Source: a virus. Taken from it: 64,000 bases of DNA. Shown here one piece after another: positions 1 through 6,318 of this stretch (positions are counted from its first letter, which is position 1; every line of letters begins with the position of its first letter). Under the pieces are notes generated by a model that was not told the origin of the DNA, made no database searches, and saw nothing but the letters and a program-made list of their open reading frames with translations. The position numbers were made by a program, and so were the translations under genes. Where the stretch lies: IMG/VR virus record IMGVR_UViG_3300032083_001406, positions 1 through 64,000 of that record, one strand, 5' to 3'.

Positions 1-126
1 TTTCTTACTTTCACCTTCGGCTAATTCCATTTGTCTTTTATCACGGCCTTCTTTCATATCTTCAGGAGCAAACTCTTCTGCTACTGCCATTTCATAAGGT
101 TCAATTTTAAGAATGTCTTGCCACAT
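1..126 (-). CDS. Tagged microprotein, partial (runs off the left edge)
   Basis: Open reading frame entering the window edge, 42 codons visible with no stop, starting at an ATG preceded by GTGATTATT. The protein begins MWQDILK and continues with an acidic, Met- and Glu-rich stretch. The N-terminal Trp-acid/amide-Asp-Ile-Leu-Lys motif is shared with the next five genes upstream on the same strand, although the remainders are unrelated. No function is recognised. It is the most downstream visible member of this cassette, which is transcribed leftwards and probably continues into capsid genes outside the window. Confidence 0.6.
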   Translation of the reverse strand, partial: MWQDILKIEPYEMAVAEEFAPEDMKEGRDKRQMELAEGESKK

Positions 127-131
127 AATAA

Positions 132-407
132 TCACTTCTCAGATTTAAAATCAGCATTTATTTTTATTAATGAGGTCGTAAATTCTTTGAGAACTTCTAT
201 TACCTCATATGAATCAAGGTCTAACGAACTCATTGGGCGGTGTCCATCAATGGCTTCGCTCATTATATCATGTCCTATTATTTCTAAATGCAAAATTGCT
301 TTTTGTAGTGATTTATACGCAGTTGGTACTTCTTTCATAAAATCAGCACGACTTGTTTTAAATCGAGAGGCTAGGTCATCTTCTTTCTTAATTGTATCTT
401 TCCACAT
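132..407 (-). CDS. Tagged microprotein (91 aa), helical, unknown function
   Basis: Predicted 91-residue protein beginning MWKDTIKK. An ATG nine bases upstream overlaps the previous stop, but the start at 407 is chosen because every gene in this cassette has GATTATTATG immediately before the Trp-containing tag. After the tag the protein is helical and charged, with no recognised domain. It is four bases downstream of the next tagged gene, so the cassette is probably one transcript. It could be an internal virion protein or a scaffold-associated peptide; that is inferred only from the shared tag. Confidence 0.65.
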   Translation of the reverse strand: MWKDTIKKEDDLASRFKTSRADFMKEVPTAYKSLQKAILHLEIIGHDIMSEAIDGHRPMSSLDLDSYEVIEVLKEFTTSLIKINADFKSEK

Positions 408-412
408 AATAA

Positions 413-637
413 TCATTCATCCGAAAATTGAACATCTTTAATTCTTCCTTGACCACCAAAGACGGGTCTTTTAGGAGGTTCTTCAGGATAGTCTTTAAAC
501 AGTTCTCTTAATGTAGCAATAGCCTGTCTTAGACGCTTTTCTTCTGCTTCGTTTAAACTATAACTAAATGCTTTTGATTCTAAATTATTAATCATTCTTA
601 GAATGTCTTGTTCTTTCATTATATTTTTCCATGTCAT
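413..637 (-). CDS. Tagged microprotein (74 aa)
   Basis: Begins MTWKNIMKE after the GGTGATTATTATG leader, whose GGTGA matches an archaeal Shine-Dalgarno sequence. The 74-residue product has a helical N-terminal half (LRMINNLESKAF) and a basic-proline C-terminal part (PEEPPKRPVFGGQG). No domain is recognised. Only the first eight or so residues resemble its neighbours. Confidence 0.65.
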   Translation of the reverse strand: MTWKNIMKEQDILRMINNLESKAFSYSLNEAEEKRLRQAIATLRELFKDYPEEPPKRPVFGGQGRIKDVQFSDE

Positions 638-642
638 AATAA

Positions 643-882
643 TCACCTATTACCTGTTATTCTAACTTTACACCTAAGACAAAACCGACCATATTTATTT
701 TTAAAATACTGATGGTTTCCTCCAGAATGAGGATGTCCGAATTTATCAATAGCAACTTCATTATGAGAATAAGGGTCATGAATCATCTTATCAAATTCTT
801 CCATTGTTAAAGAATCAGTAAATAGATATTTACCATCTTTATCACTTCTTACCTGTGCTTTTATTATATTTTCCCACATCAT
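643..882 (-). CDS. Tagged microprotein (79 aa) with C-terminal Cys/His cluster
   Basis: Begins MMWENIIKAQ, a variant of the tag. The C-terminal half contains HPHSGGNHQYF followed by FCLRCKVR, giving two His and two Cys that could hold one zinc ion. It overlaps the gene downstream by a few bases, as is usual here. The fold is otherwise unknown. A zinc site in a tagged protein suggests the tag is attached to small independent domains rather than being part of one family. Confidence 0.65.
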   Translation of the reverse strand: MMWENIIKAQVRSDKDGKYLFTDSLTMEEFDKMIHDPYSHNEVAIDKFGHPHSGGNHQYFKNKYGRFCLRCKVRITGNR

Positions 883-887
883 ACTAA

Positions 888-1085
888 TCACTCCTTCAAT
901 TTAGCCTCAAGTTCTTTATTCTTTGCTTCGAGATTTTCCTTCTCTTTTAAGTGTTCATTCTCTATCTTATCAATTAGGTCTTTAATCTTCCTAACCACCT
1001 CAATAGGTAATCCTGAATTATTTAGCATATTATCTAAATCTTTTTCTCTCTTATAATCCCCTTTTAGAATATCTTTCCATGTCAT
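888..1085 (-). CDS. Tagged coiled-coil microprotein (65 aa)
   Basis: Begins MTWKDILKGDYK. The start at 1085 is chosen from the tag and the AAGGTGATTATTATG leader; a longer frame exists upstream but adds an unrelated peptide. The C-terminal half is a Glu/Lys-rich heptad repeat (LKEKENLEAKNKELEAKLKE), a clear coiled coil that probably oligomerises. Function unknown. Confidence 0.65.
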   Translation of the reverse strand: MTWKDILKGDYKREKDLDNMLNNSGLPIEVVRKIKDLIDKIENEHLKEKENLEAKNKELEAKLKE

Positions 1086-1095
1086 AATAATCACC

Positions 1096-1338
1096 TTAAA
1101 AACCCATAGCATCTAAATTTTGTTTTAATTGTTGTGCTTTTCTTCTATCAACTTTAGGATGAGTAACTAATTCATCCATAAGCATAGATACTTTCTTTTT
1201 ACTTTCATCTTCATTACCGTAATTACCAGAGTTATATGCTTGATTAAACTTAGTTCTATTACCCATTAATTTATCCATTTCAGTAGTAATGTCGTTAAGC
1301 GACTTAGGGTTAAACTTTAATATGTCTTTCCATGTCAT
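1096..1338 (-). CDS. Tagged microprotein (80 aa), first gene of the tagged cassette
   Basis: Begins MTWKDILKFNPK after the AAGTGATTATTATG leader. The body is polar and helical, with Asn/Lys/Met-rich segments, and no domain is recognised. It is the promoter-proximal gene of the six-gene tagged cassette. The 125-base gap upstream contains a TATA-like stretch (CATATAATTA on the minus strand), a plausible promoter for the group. Confidence 0.65.
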   Translation of the reverse strand: MTWKDILKFNPKSLNDITTEMDKLMGNRTKFNQAYNSGNYGNEDESKKKVSMLMDELVTHPKVDRRKAQQLKQNLDAMGF

Positions 1339-1463
1339 AATAATCACTTTTTCTCAAAAAATGGGCTGGAATTTTTTTGGCACTTGCGTCGATAATTATA
1401 TGTTAATAAATGTATTTCCAGAATAAAAAGTTAATAATGTAATCTTAATAATTAATTGTTAAT

Positions 1464-1742
1464 TTAGAATAGCGTATCTTGTGTTGTTGATTTAGTATTA
1501 TTAGTCTTAATATTATAAACATTAGTTATCTCTGTTTTAAGTATATTTAATTGAGTTTGTATCTTTTTAAGTAGTTTTAATTGTTCTTTATTGTTTAATT
1601 CATCTCTTTTAGTCTTACCTGCATTATTAGCATTTAATCTAACATCTTTCATTAAATCTTCTATTAATTCCTTAACGGTGAGTATATTGCTATTTACTTG
1701 TCTTTCGATACTAGATACTGATTTATTCATAATACCATTCAA
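1464..1742 (-). CDS. Small coiled-coil protein (92 aa), unknown
   Basis: A 92-residue Lys/Asn/Leu-rich protein with long helical segments (LTVKELIEDLMKDV, LKLLKKIQTQLNILK) and a polar Thr/Asn tail. It lacks the WKDILK tag of the cassette downstream. An alternative start at 1730 (MNKSV) is equally possible. AT-rich flanks isolate it from both neighbours. No homologue is recognised. Confidence 0.5.
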   Translation of the reverse strand: MNGIMNKSVSSIERQVNSNILTVKELIEDLMKDVRLNANNAGKTKRDELNNKEQLKLLKKIQTQLNILKTEITNVYNIKTNNTKSTTQDTLF

Positions 1743-2286
1743 ACGTATCGCCCTATTCTAATGTATTTCAAAGATAGATATAAAGGTTGTGGGGGTATAA
1801 CATTTTAACCATATCATTCAAACTAATTAATTCATTATTATTAATTGATGATTAATGCCTTTATTGATGTAATTGATGCCTTTATTATTGGTTATTTATG
1901 CTAAAATGGTCAATAATAAATTATTGATAAAAAAATAAAATTTGGAACAAAGCCATATGGTTGTAAAGAAATTATGAAAGTTGCATAATTAATTTGATTT
2001 AATCGTTTTTAAGCAATAAGGGGCTATTATCTAGAGTATAATAACCTTAATCAGCAATAAATCTATATATATTCAATGTTGCCTATATAGTTACATAACT
2101 GTTTAAAGTCATGTTATGCAACCTGCATTGACATATTAACACCATATGGTTGTTTAATAGAACATTAATATTGTTCTTTCCGATAAATAGTGTTTTATTA
2201 AAAAGGGAGGGAGGGGCTAAAAAAAGGCCGAAACCAAGCAGTTTTTATGGTCTTGCTTAGGACTCGCACGTTTGAGGGTTAAAGGC
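1743..2286. other. AT-rich intergenic region, possible origin or regulatory zone
   Basis: About 540 bases without a convincing gene. It holds a near-duplicate of ATTGATG...CCTTTATT around 1845-1890 and AT-only runs. It also has GTTGCATAA at 1980 and GTTATGCAAC at 2113, two ACCATATGG/GCCATATGG sites (about 1951 and 2143), and GGAGGGGCTA at 2210. The same short motifs recur in the intergenic regions near 5000 and 7100-7800. Replication origin or regulatory function is inference only. Confidence 0.4.
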
Positions 2287-2628
2287 TCAATTCTCTTCCA
2301 AATGAGGGAATTGTTGCTTCAAAGTGTCAATGCACTCTTGAAGGCATAGCCTCGCTCCTTTGTCTGTTTCAGCATTGAACAAAGCACGTTCAAGTGAATA
2401 GAGAGTCAAAAGAGGCATTTTGTCTTGAGAGATAGGAAACGATAAATCCCCACGCTCAAAACCCTGTAATTCATCACAACGGGCAATAAATCGCTCTTTA
2501 TCGAAGTTCTTACCAAAACGGTCTAAAACGCCACAAAGACGTTCAACCATTGACTCATCAGTACCCATTAATTCTTCATTAGCCACAAACTCGGCAAATG
2601 CTTCAAAGTGTTGTGTTGTTAATGACAT
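2287..2628 (-). CDS. Small acidic helical protein (113 aa), unknown
   Basis: Begins MSLTTQHFEAFAEF. Helix-forming and acidic, with no recognised domain. It is last of three closely packed minus-strand genes (3149 to 2287), one base downstream of the 97-residue gene. It probably belongs to an early regulatory transcript that diverges from the paralogue gene at 3305. Its base composition is slightly more GC-rich than the early run. Confidence 0.6.
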   Translation of the reverse strand: MSLTTQHFEAFAEFVANEELMGTDESMVERLCGVLDRFGKNFDKERFIARCDELQGFERGDLSFPISQDKMPLLTLYSLERALFNAETDKGARLCLQECIDTLKQQFPHLEEN

Positions 2629-2922
2629 TTATTCTTCCTCCAGCGTATAACCTTCGGGAGCGATAATAATACCTTTTCCGCCTTCTTCCCATTCACCATG
2701 CCAACGATTCTCTCTAAAAGCCTGTTTAAGTCTAGAAACAACATATCTTCCTCGATTCTCTGCATATTGGCGTTGATTGTGTATCATACCACGACTATGA
2801 GGATGAGTTAAGATATTGAGCATAATGCCCTTATCTAGTTCCAAAGCCATGAATGCTTCTACAACGTGTTTCTGTATTTTGTTCAATTGTTCAATTATTT
2901 CATTTGGGATATATTTCATCAT
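2629..2922 (-). CDS. Small protein (97 aa), unknown, EEE terminus
   Basis: Begins MMKYIPNEIIEQL, with an N-terminal helix, a basic central segment (HSRGMIHNQRQYAENRGR) and the C-terminus TLEEE. The start overlaps the stop of the upstream gene, so translation is probably coupled. The terminal acidic codons double as the purine-rich ribosome-binding stretch for the following gene, a habit repeated throughout this genome. Function unknown. Confidence 0.6.
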   Translation of the reverse strand: MMKYIPNEIIEQLNKIQKHVVEAFMALELDKGIMLNILTHPHSRGMIHNQRQYAENRGRYVVSRLKQAFRENRWHGEWEEGGKGIIIAPEGYTLEEE

Positions 2923-3149
2923 TCTTCACCTACTGCTGTTTGAGTTCCAGAGACAATAGTAGTAACAGCCCTTCGGTCAATTAATACCCTTAGTAGGGAA
3001 TCCATATCAATTTCTAAAGCATAGTATTCTTCACCAGTTGAGGTTTCCCACTTTTGGCATTCTTTCAATGCTTCAATATTTAGGCTGATTTTCACCTTTG
3101 TTTTATCTGTTCTTCGTCTTACATATCCTATTAATTTTGGTTCTTCCAT
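2919..3149 (-). CDS. Small protein (76 aa), unknown
   Basis: Start at 3149 (MEEPKLIGYV) is chosen because GGTGAAAAAC precedes it; the frame is open four codons further. The short beta-rich protein has a basic patch (RRRTDKTKVKISLNIEAL), possibly nucleic-acid binding, though no family is recognised. It is the first gene of a minus-strand trio that diverges from the two-hairpin element and paralogue gene on the other strand. Confidence 0.55.
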   Translation of the reverse strand: MEEPKLIGYVRRRTDKTKVKISLNIEALKECQKWETSTGEEYYALEIDMDSLLRVLIDRRAVTTIVSGTQTAVGEE

Positions 3150-3187
3150 GTTTTTCACCATTTATGAGATTCAATTGGGTTATATAA

Positions 3188-3245
3188 GGTTGTGTCTCAA
3201 AAGCGCACAACCATATGGATGTCTTTGCATCCTCGTTAAGTACCC
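3188..3245 (+). ncRNA. Two-hairpin (kissing-loop) element, copy 1
   Basis: Hairpin 1 has stem GGTTGTG (3188-3194) with CACAACC (3206-3212) and a loop containing CAAA. It is joined by the linker ATAT (3213-3216) to hairpin 2, GGATG-TCTTTG-CATCC (3217-3232), then TTAAGTACCC (3236-3245). A TATA-like GTTATATAA lies just upstream. Stems differ from other copies while loops, linker and tail are conserved. It sits in the leader of the gene at 3305. Confidence 0.6.
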
Positions 3246-3304
3246 TAACCTATTCTAATGAACGGTTTATGGTGAGATTAGTCATCCAATATGGAGGAAT
3301 AAAC

Positions 3305-3814
3305 ATGAATACAGAAAAATGGAACACAAAGAAACAATTAATCGTTGCTTATGTAGAGAACACAGACGTTGGTAGTTTTGCACCAATTGTTATGGGTACT
3401 GTCGCATTAGTCGATGAAGCGCAAACTGATGAAAGCCGACAAACTCTAGTAGAATCTATTAGAGCGATTTTCAAGACAATTGACCCTAATAAGATAAGTG
3501 GAGCCTTTCGTACAGGAAAGCAGCCTACACTTCCCGCTAGTGTCCTTTCAGTTCTAATGACCATTATGGCTACTGTTAATGCAAATCTTCAAGATTTGTT
3601 CAATTCAGACCATATGGCTAACCTTTTGATACCTCACGGTAAATCAAAAGATATGGGCGATTTGTTCTCAGATTCTGAACAATACGCTGAATACGAATCA
3701 AAGCGAATAGAAGCCCGCTTGAATAAGTGGTATCGTTCCAAAATTTGGGATGGTACGCTTAAAGGCTTACAAACACTAAATTTCCCTTCAATGGAGGTTG
3801 AAGAGGAAGAATGA
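3305..3814 (+). CDS. Paralogue A of a three-member early protein family (169 aa)
   Basis: The start at 3305 follows GGAGG by six bases; a longer frame begins inside the two-hairpin element and is rejected. The protein shares a pattern with the products at 6469 and 7838: a D/E-E-S-R...SIRA segment, G-x-(K/R)-(Q/R)-x-(T/S)-(L/I)-P-A, then L(I/L)PHGK and WDGTL near the C-terminus, with an acidic end (EVEEEE). No known domain is recognised. All three genes are preceded by structured non-coding DNA, so a regulatory or abundant nucleic-acid-binding role is possible. A perfect terminator follows. Confidence 0.75.
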   Translation: MNTEKWNTKKQLIVAYVENTDVGSFAPIVMGTVALVDEAQTDESRQTLVESIRAIFKTIDPNKISGAFRTGKQPTLPASVLSVLMTIMATVNANLQDLFNSDHMANLLIPHGKSKDMGDLFSDSEQYAEYESKRIEARLNKWYRSKIWDGTLKGLQTLNFPSMEVEEEE

Positions 3815-3853
3815 TGGCAAATCTCACCATAGGCCACCTTTTAGTCCCAATAT

Positions 3854-3927
3854 GGGGAAAACGACCAATAGAATACGAATTAAAATTTACAATAAAATTA
3901 TTCTGGTCGTTTTCCCCTGTTTTTTTA
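3854..3927 (+). terminator. Strong hairpin terminator with T-run
   Basis: GGGGAAAACGACCA (3854-3867) pairs perfectly over 14 bases with TGGTCGTTTTCCCC (3904-3917), followed by TG and eight T residues. The 36-base loop is AT-rich. It ends the transcript of the paralogue gene at 3305 and separates it from the next two-hairpin element. Confidence 0.8.
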
Positions 3928-3932
3928 AATAA

Positions 3933-3990
3933 GGTTGTATGCAAAGACATACAACCATATGGTAGTCTTTGCTACCTCATTAAGTACCCC
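3933..3990 (+). ncRNA. Two-hairpin (kissing-loop) element, copy 2 (best example)
   Basis: Hairpin 1 is GGTTGTATG (3933-3941), loop CAAAGA, CATACAACC (3948-3956). The linker is ATAT. Hairpin 2 is GGTAG (3961-3965), loop TCTTTG, CTACC (3972-3976). After TCA comes TTAAGTACCCC (3980-3990). The two six-base loops are exact reverse complements. TTTAAATAAGG just upstream is TATA-like. The gene that follows (4008) has no obvious Shine-Dalgarno sequence. Confidence 0.65.
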
Positions 3991-4007
3991 AACAGAATTA
4001 CTTGAAC

Positions 4008-4274
4008 ATGGAATCCCCATTTAAACCAATAAAGAAAGAATTAGGAGACATTGTATTCCAAGACGGAACAGTTTCTGTTACTGAAACATATGTCTTTAAC
4101 AACCACATAGAATTAGAAGATTTACACGACTATCTTAAGTCCCTCAATAATCAAAAATATGAAATTTTAATTCATTTAGACAGAAAAGAAATAGCACTCA
4201 CATATTATGTTAATTACTTTCAACACGTTGAACTCTATCCAGAATTCAAAGTTAAAGGAGATGAAGAAGAATGA
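4008..4274 (+). CDS. Small acidic protein (88 aa), unknown, GDEEE terminus
   Basis: Begins MESPFKPIKKELGD. An in-frame TTG six bases upstream is less likely as the start. The protein is mixed alpha/beta and acidic, ends KVKGDEEE, and overlaps the next gene through ATGA. No family is recognised. The lack of a good ribosome-binding site and the two-hairpin element 18 bases upstream suggest RNA structure may control its translation. Confidence 0.65.
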   Translation: MESPFKPIKKELGDIVFQDGTVSVTETYVFNNHIELEDLHDYLKSLNNQKYEILIHLDRKEIALTYYVNYFQHVELYPEFKVKGDEEE

Positions 4275-4402
4275 GAAAATCAGCAACAACCTCCGTTGAA
4301 GAATTTGCCCTTGACTTTACTATTTGGATTCAAGAAACACATCCAAAGATATTCTTTGACCTACTAGCAGCCTATAATGGAAATAAGGGGGAAGAAGAAT
4401 GA
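4271..4402 (+). CDS. Microprotein (43 aa), unknown
   Basis: ATG overlaps the preceding stop (ATGA). Begins MRKSATTSVEEFALDF, is helical throughout and ends KGEEE. The preceding GGAGATGAAGAAGA serves as its ribosome-binding region. The ATGA overlaps on both sides support real translation, but no function is recognised. Confidence 0.5.
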   Translation: MRKSATTSVEEFALDFTIWIQETHPKIFFDLLAAYNGNKGEEE

Positions 4403-4539
4403 CTCAAGTAATACTCTCAATGGGAGAACATATCAGAATTATAACTGAATTATGTTCTGAATATGACCATAGATATGCAATGCTTTCATGTAAAAAATGT
4501 AAGCCATTAAGAGATGGAAGTCCATTTGGATTAATTTAA
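4399..4539 (+). CDS. Microprotein (46 aa) with CxxC
   Basis: ATG overlaps the previous stop. The protein has an N-terminal amphipathic helix (MTQVILSMGEHIRIITELC) and one CKKC pair, with another Cys upstream, so a zinc site is conceivable but incomplete. It ends within an inverted repeat (TTTGGATT with AATCCAAA, about 4524-4543) that may act as a transcript end. Confidence 0.45.
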   Translation: MTQVILSMGEHIRIITELCSEYDHRYAMLSCKKCKPLRDGSPFGLI

Positions 4540-4549
4540 TCCAAAGTTC

Positions 4550-4910
4550 AGTCATAGAGGACTGATGAATTACCACACTCTATGCAATAGGGGTTTGCCT
4601 AATTAAAAACTCGATACCGAAGGGCTACGGCACTTTTTGTTCATCAATTAGTAATGCCGAGAATGAGCGAGTTCCCCATTTTTTTCCAAAATAACAAACC
4701 GTTCCCTACGGACACAATTAGAGTTATTAGACGCATTTTCGTTGAAGCGGGGCTAAGACTATGTTAGACGTTGAAAGCCATTAACACGAATAAAGGAACA
4801 ACCAGTTATTTAGAACCAAAATCATGTAAGTTACAATCCAAACGATTGAAAGAGCCCCGCCAGTTCAATTTAGTCCTTTTGTAACCTCTGCATGATGGCG
4901 GTTTTTGCAT
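4550..4910 (+). ncRNA. Candidate large structured RNA
   Basis: A 360-base stretch without a gene but with many paired segments: CATAGAG/CTCTATG (4553/4578), AACTCG/CGAGTT (4608/4668) enclosing CGGCA/TGCCG (4628/4655), CCGT/ACGG (4699/4708), and the long-range GCGGGGCT/AGCCCCGC (4747/4853) enclosing CAATC/GATTG. Its 3' end, CCGCCA (4857), can instead pair with TGGCGG (4896) before TTTTT, giving a terminator that excludes the GCGGGGCT pairing. It matches no RNA class I can name. Confidence 0.5.
4857..4906 (+). terminator. Terminator at the end of the structured RNA
   Basis: CCGCCA (4857-4862) pairs with TGGCGG (4896-4901), followed immediately by TTTTT. Four bases of the left arm also belong to the long-range stem with 4747-4754, so the two structures are mutually exclusive. 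Confidence 0.5.
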
Positions 4911-4926
4911 TATTTTTATTTCTTAA

Positions 4927-4994
4927 GGTACACAAAGAAGTACCATATGGTTGTATCAGTTGTTATTGGTCTTTCTGTTAATATACATGATACA
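4927..4994 (+). ncRNA. Two-hairpin element, copy 3 (divergent)
   Basis: Hairpin 1 is GGTAC (4927-4931), loop ACAAAGAA, GTACC (4940-4944), then the ATAT linker and GG. The second hairpin is longer: TGTATCA (4952-4958) with TGATACA (4988-4994), its loop carrying TCTTT (4970-4974), which is complementary to AAAGA in loop 1. The TTAAGTACCC tail is missing. No gene starts directly downstream on this strand. Confidence 0.5.
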
Positions 4995-5017
4995 GGGGGG
5001 GAGGGGCTAAAAAATGA

Positions 5018-5053
5018 AAAAGTACCCCCTCAAGACCTGAATCTTGAGGGGGT
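5018..5053 (-). terminator. Terminator for the minus-strand gene at 5105
   Basis: Read on the minus strand, ACCCCCTCAAG (5053-5043) pairs perfectly with CTTGAGGGGGT (5034-5024), followed by ACTTTTTCATTTTTT. It lies about 50 bases past the stop of the gene ending at 5105. Confidence 0.75.
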
Positions 5054-5104
5054 CGGCATTTGCATGAATAAATTCATACAATTTCAAACATCGAATGTTT
5101 GCAA

Positions 5105-5473
5105 TCAAAGTGTATCTTGATTCAAAAAGTCAAACTTTGCTTTGATTTTCGCAAGTTCTTTCTCTGCTTTGGTCAATGGTTCCGAAACTGGGGACAAATC
5201 AAGAGTTGATTTGAAATTCCATGTTTGGTCTACTTGAACGGCTTCAACTGTGTATTTCTCACGACACACTTCTCTTTTGAGATTTTCCAATTTTACTTGG
5301 TTCTTTCCTCTAACCGTTCCACCTTGACGAACCAATGCAGTTATTTTATCCATTAACCTCATTCGGTGCATATTGTTTTTTTCCTTGCATACTGCAAGAG
5401 CGACGTGCTTTTTTGCATAGCACTTCACTAGTTCTCCAGTTTTCACATTTATTACGTTGTGATGTTCAGACAT
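5105..5473 (-). CDS. Basic protein (122 aa), unknown
   Basis: The start at 5473 (MSEHHNVIN) follows GGAGGTAGTAAT, an excellent ribosome-binding site; an upstream in-frame ATG is less likely. The protein is Lys/Arg-rich with helical segments (LTKAEKELAKIKAKFDFL) and a basic centre (VRQGGTVRGKNQVKLENLKRE), consistent with nucleic-acid binding. It diverges from the gene at 5624, with a two-hairpin element between them. No family recognised. Confidence 0.65.
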   Translation of the reverse strand: MSEHHNVINVKTGELVKCYAKKHVALAVCKEKNNMHRMRLMDKITALVRQGGTVRGKNQVKLENLKREVCREKYTVEAVQVDQTWNFKSTLDLSPVSEPLTKAEKELAKIKAKFDFLNQDTL

Positions 5474-5513
5474 ATTACTACCTCCATCCATAATAATCTA
5501 TTAGGGTATATAG

Positions 5514-5574
5514 GGTGTCGTTATACTTAATTCAAAGCATCACACCATATGGTAATAGGCTTTTGTATATTACC
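5514..5574 (+). ncRNA. Two-hairpin (kissing-loop) element, copy 4
   Basis: Hairpin 1 is GGTGT (5514-5518) with ACACC (5542-5546), its loop containing AAAGC (5534-5538). After the ATAT linker, hairpin 2 is GGTAATA (5551-5557) with TATTACC (5568-5574), its loop containing GCTTT (5559-5563). Stems and loop pair both differ from copy 2 but remain complementary. TATATA lies directly upstream (5507-5512). It is in the leader of the gene at 5624. Confidence 0.6.
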
Positions 5575-5623
5575 TTATATAATATCCAATTATTCTATAA
5601 TTACCTTACAGGAGGTAAAACAA

Positions 5624-6157
5624 ATGGAAGAAAAACCAGAAATAGAAGAAGAAAAGAACAGAAAAGCCACAATGGAAGACGTTGAAGCATTAGCGAAAGA
5701 AATAGGAGTAAGCAAAACAGGATGCTCCTATAATTCATTCACGATTGCTTTAGTGCATTTCATTAACAACCTAATGCAACACACATTAGCGAGTCAAAGC
5801 GTAAACCTTGAATGCCTAAAGATTCTAGTGGGAGAACCTATGTCCACACTTCAAGAAATAGAGACACTTTGGAAGAAACATAGTGATTTGCTCAGGGCAG
5901 AAAAGAAAAGAAAAGAATACTTTGAGAAGGAAGCAGCCAAAATTAATGAAGAGTTAAGACAACTTAGACGTGAAGTGGAAGATTTTCTTAACTCTGAGTT
6001 AGAAAATGCAATCCTCGCTAATGGAATAAAGAGCGAAATGCTTTCTATTGCTAGAGGTCATAGCAATGAAATGTCGTTTTCTGCTATGCTAACAGATGCG
6101 GCATATTCAACCCGTGAAATCTACAAAGGGTTCATCTCAGAAAAGAACCGCAGATAA
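5624..6157 (+). CDS. Coiled-coil early protein (177 aa)
   Basis: The start at 5624 follows AGGAGGTAAAACAA; an upstream frame runs into the two-hairpin element. The N-terminus is very acidic (MEEKPEIEEEKNRK). A segment around VEALAKEIGVSKTGCSY could be a helix-turn-helix. A long central coiled coil follows (LLRAEKKRKEYFEKEAAKINEELRQ and beyond). No family recognised. Its position beside the structured elements suggests a DNA- or RNA-associated role, which is inference. Confidence 0.7.
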   Translation: MEEKPEIEEEKNRKATMEDVEALAKEIGVSKTGCSYNSFTIALVHFINNLMQHTLASQSVNLECLKILVGEPMSTLQEIETLWKKHSDLLRAEKKRKEYFEKEAAKINEELRQLRREVEDFLNSELENAILANGIKSEMLSIARGHSNEMSFSAMLTDAAYSTREIYKGFISEKNRR

Positions 6158-6195
6158 TCGAGTTTAAGGTAAATCAGACTTAATACCTGTGTAAC

Positions 6196-6230
6196 GGGGG
6201 ATAGAGAGTAAATAGGGCTCTCTATCCCCC
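6196..6230 (+). terminator. 13-bp perfect hairpin after the 5624 gene
   Basis: GGGGGATAGAGAG (6196-6208) and CTCTCTATCCCCC (6218-6230) form a perfect 13-base stem with a nine-base loop. There is no T-run on either side, so it may be a transcript end, a processing site or part of the structured RNA directly downstream. Confidence 0.5.
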
Positions 6231-6307
6231 AAATTCGAGGCTGTATTACCTAAAGACCATTACAACCATATGGTTTGCTTTGCCATCGAAGATAAACCTC
6301 GAATTTG
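6230..6307 (+). ncRNA. Two-hairpin element, copy 5, closed by an 11-bp stem
   Basis: CAAATTCGAGG (6230-6240) pairs perfectly with CCTCGAATTTG (6297-6307) and encloses an ACCATATGG core. Hairpin 1 is weak: GGCTGTA (from 6239) with TACAACC (6261-6267), one mismatch, and a loop with AAAG. Hairpin 2 is the short ATGG/CCAT pair, loop with CTTT. The closing stem gives the layout of a three-way junction with two facing loops. No TTAAGTACCC tail. Confidence 0.5.
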
Positions 6308-6318
6308 AAAAAAAAACT

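Noticed and set aside
3205-3220. ACCATATGG as a simple operator or restriction-site repeat
   Set aside because: The palindrome is explained by the end of hairpin 1 (ACC), the ATAT linker and the start of hairpin 2 (GG). An operator role remains possible but is not needed to explain the repeat.
3811-4005. 64-residue plus-strand frame after paralogue gene A
   Set aside because: It runs through a perfect terminator hairpin (3854-3927) and the two-hairpin element at 3933; composition is not gene-like. The ATGATG at its start may be a relic of the usual overlapping junction.
4550-4600. Hammerhead ribozyme from CTGATGA at 4562
   Set aside because: The required GAAA and cleavage-site segments are not in the right places.
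4905-5120. 71-residue plus-strand frame
   Set aside because: It lies across a two-hairpin element and the terminator of the minus-strand gene at 5105; no ribosome-binding site.
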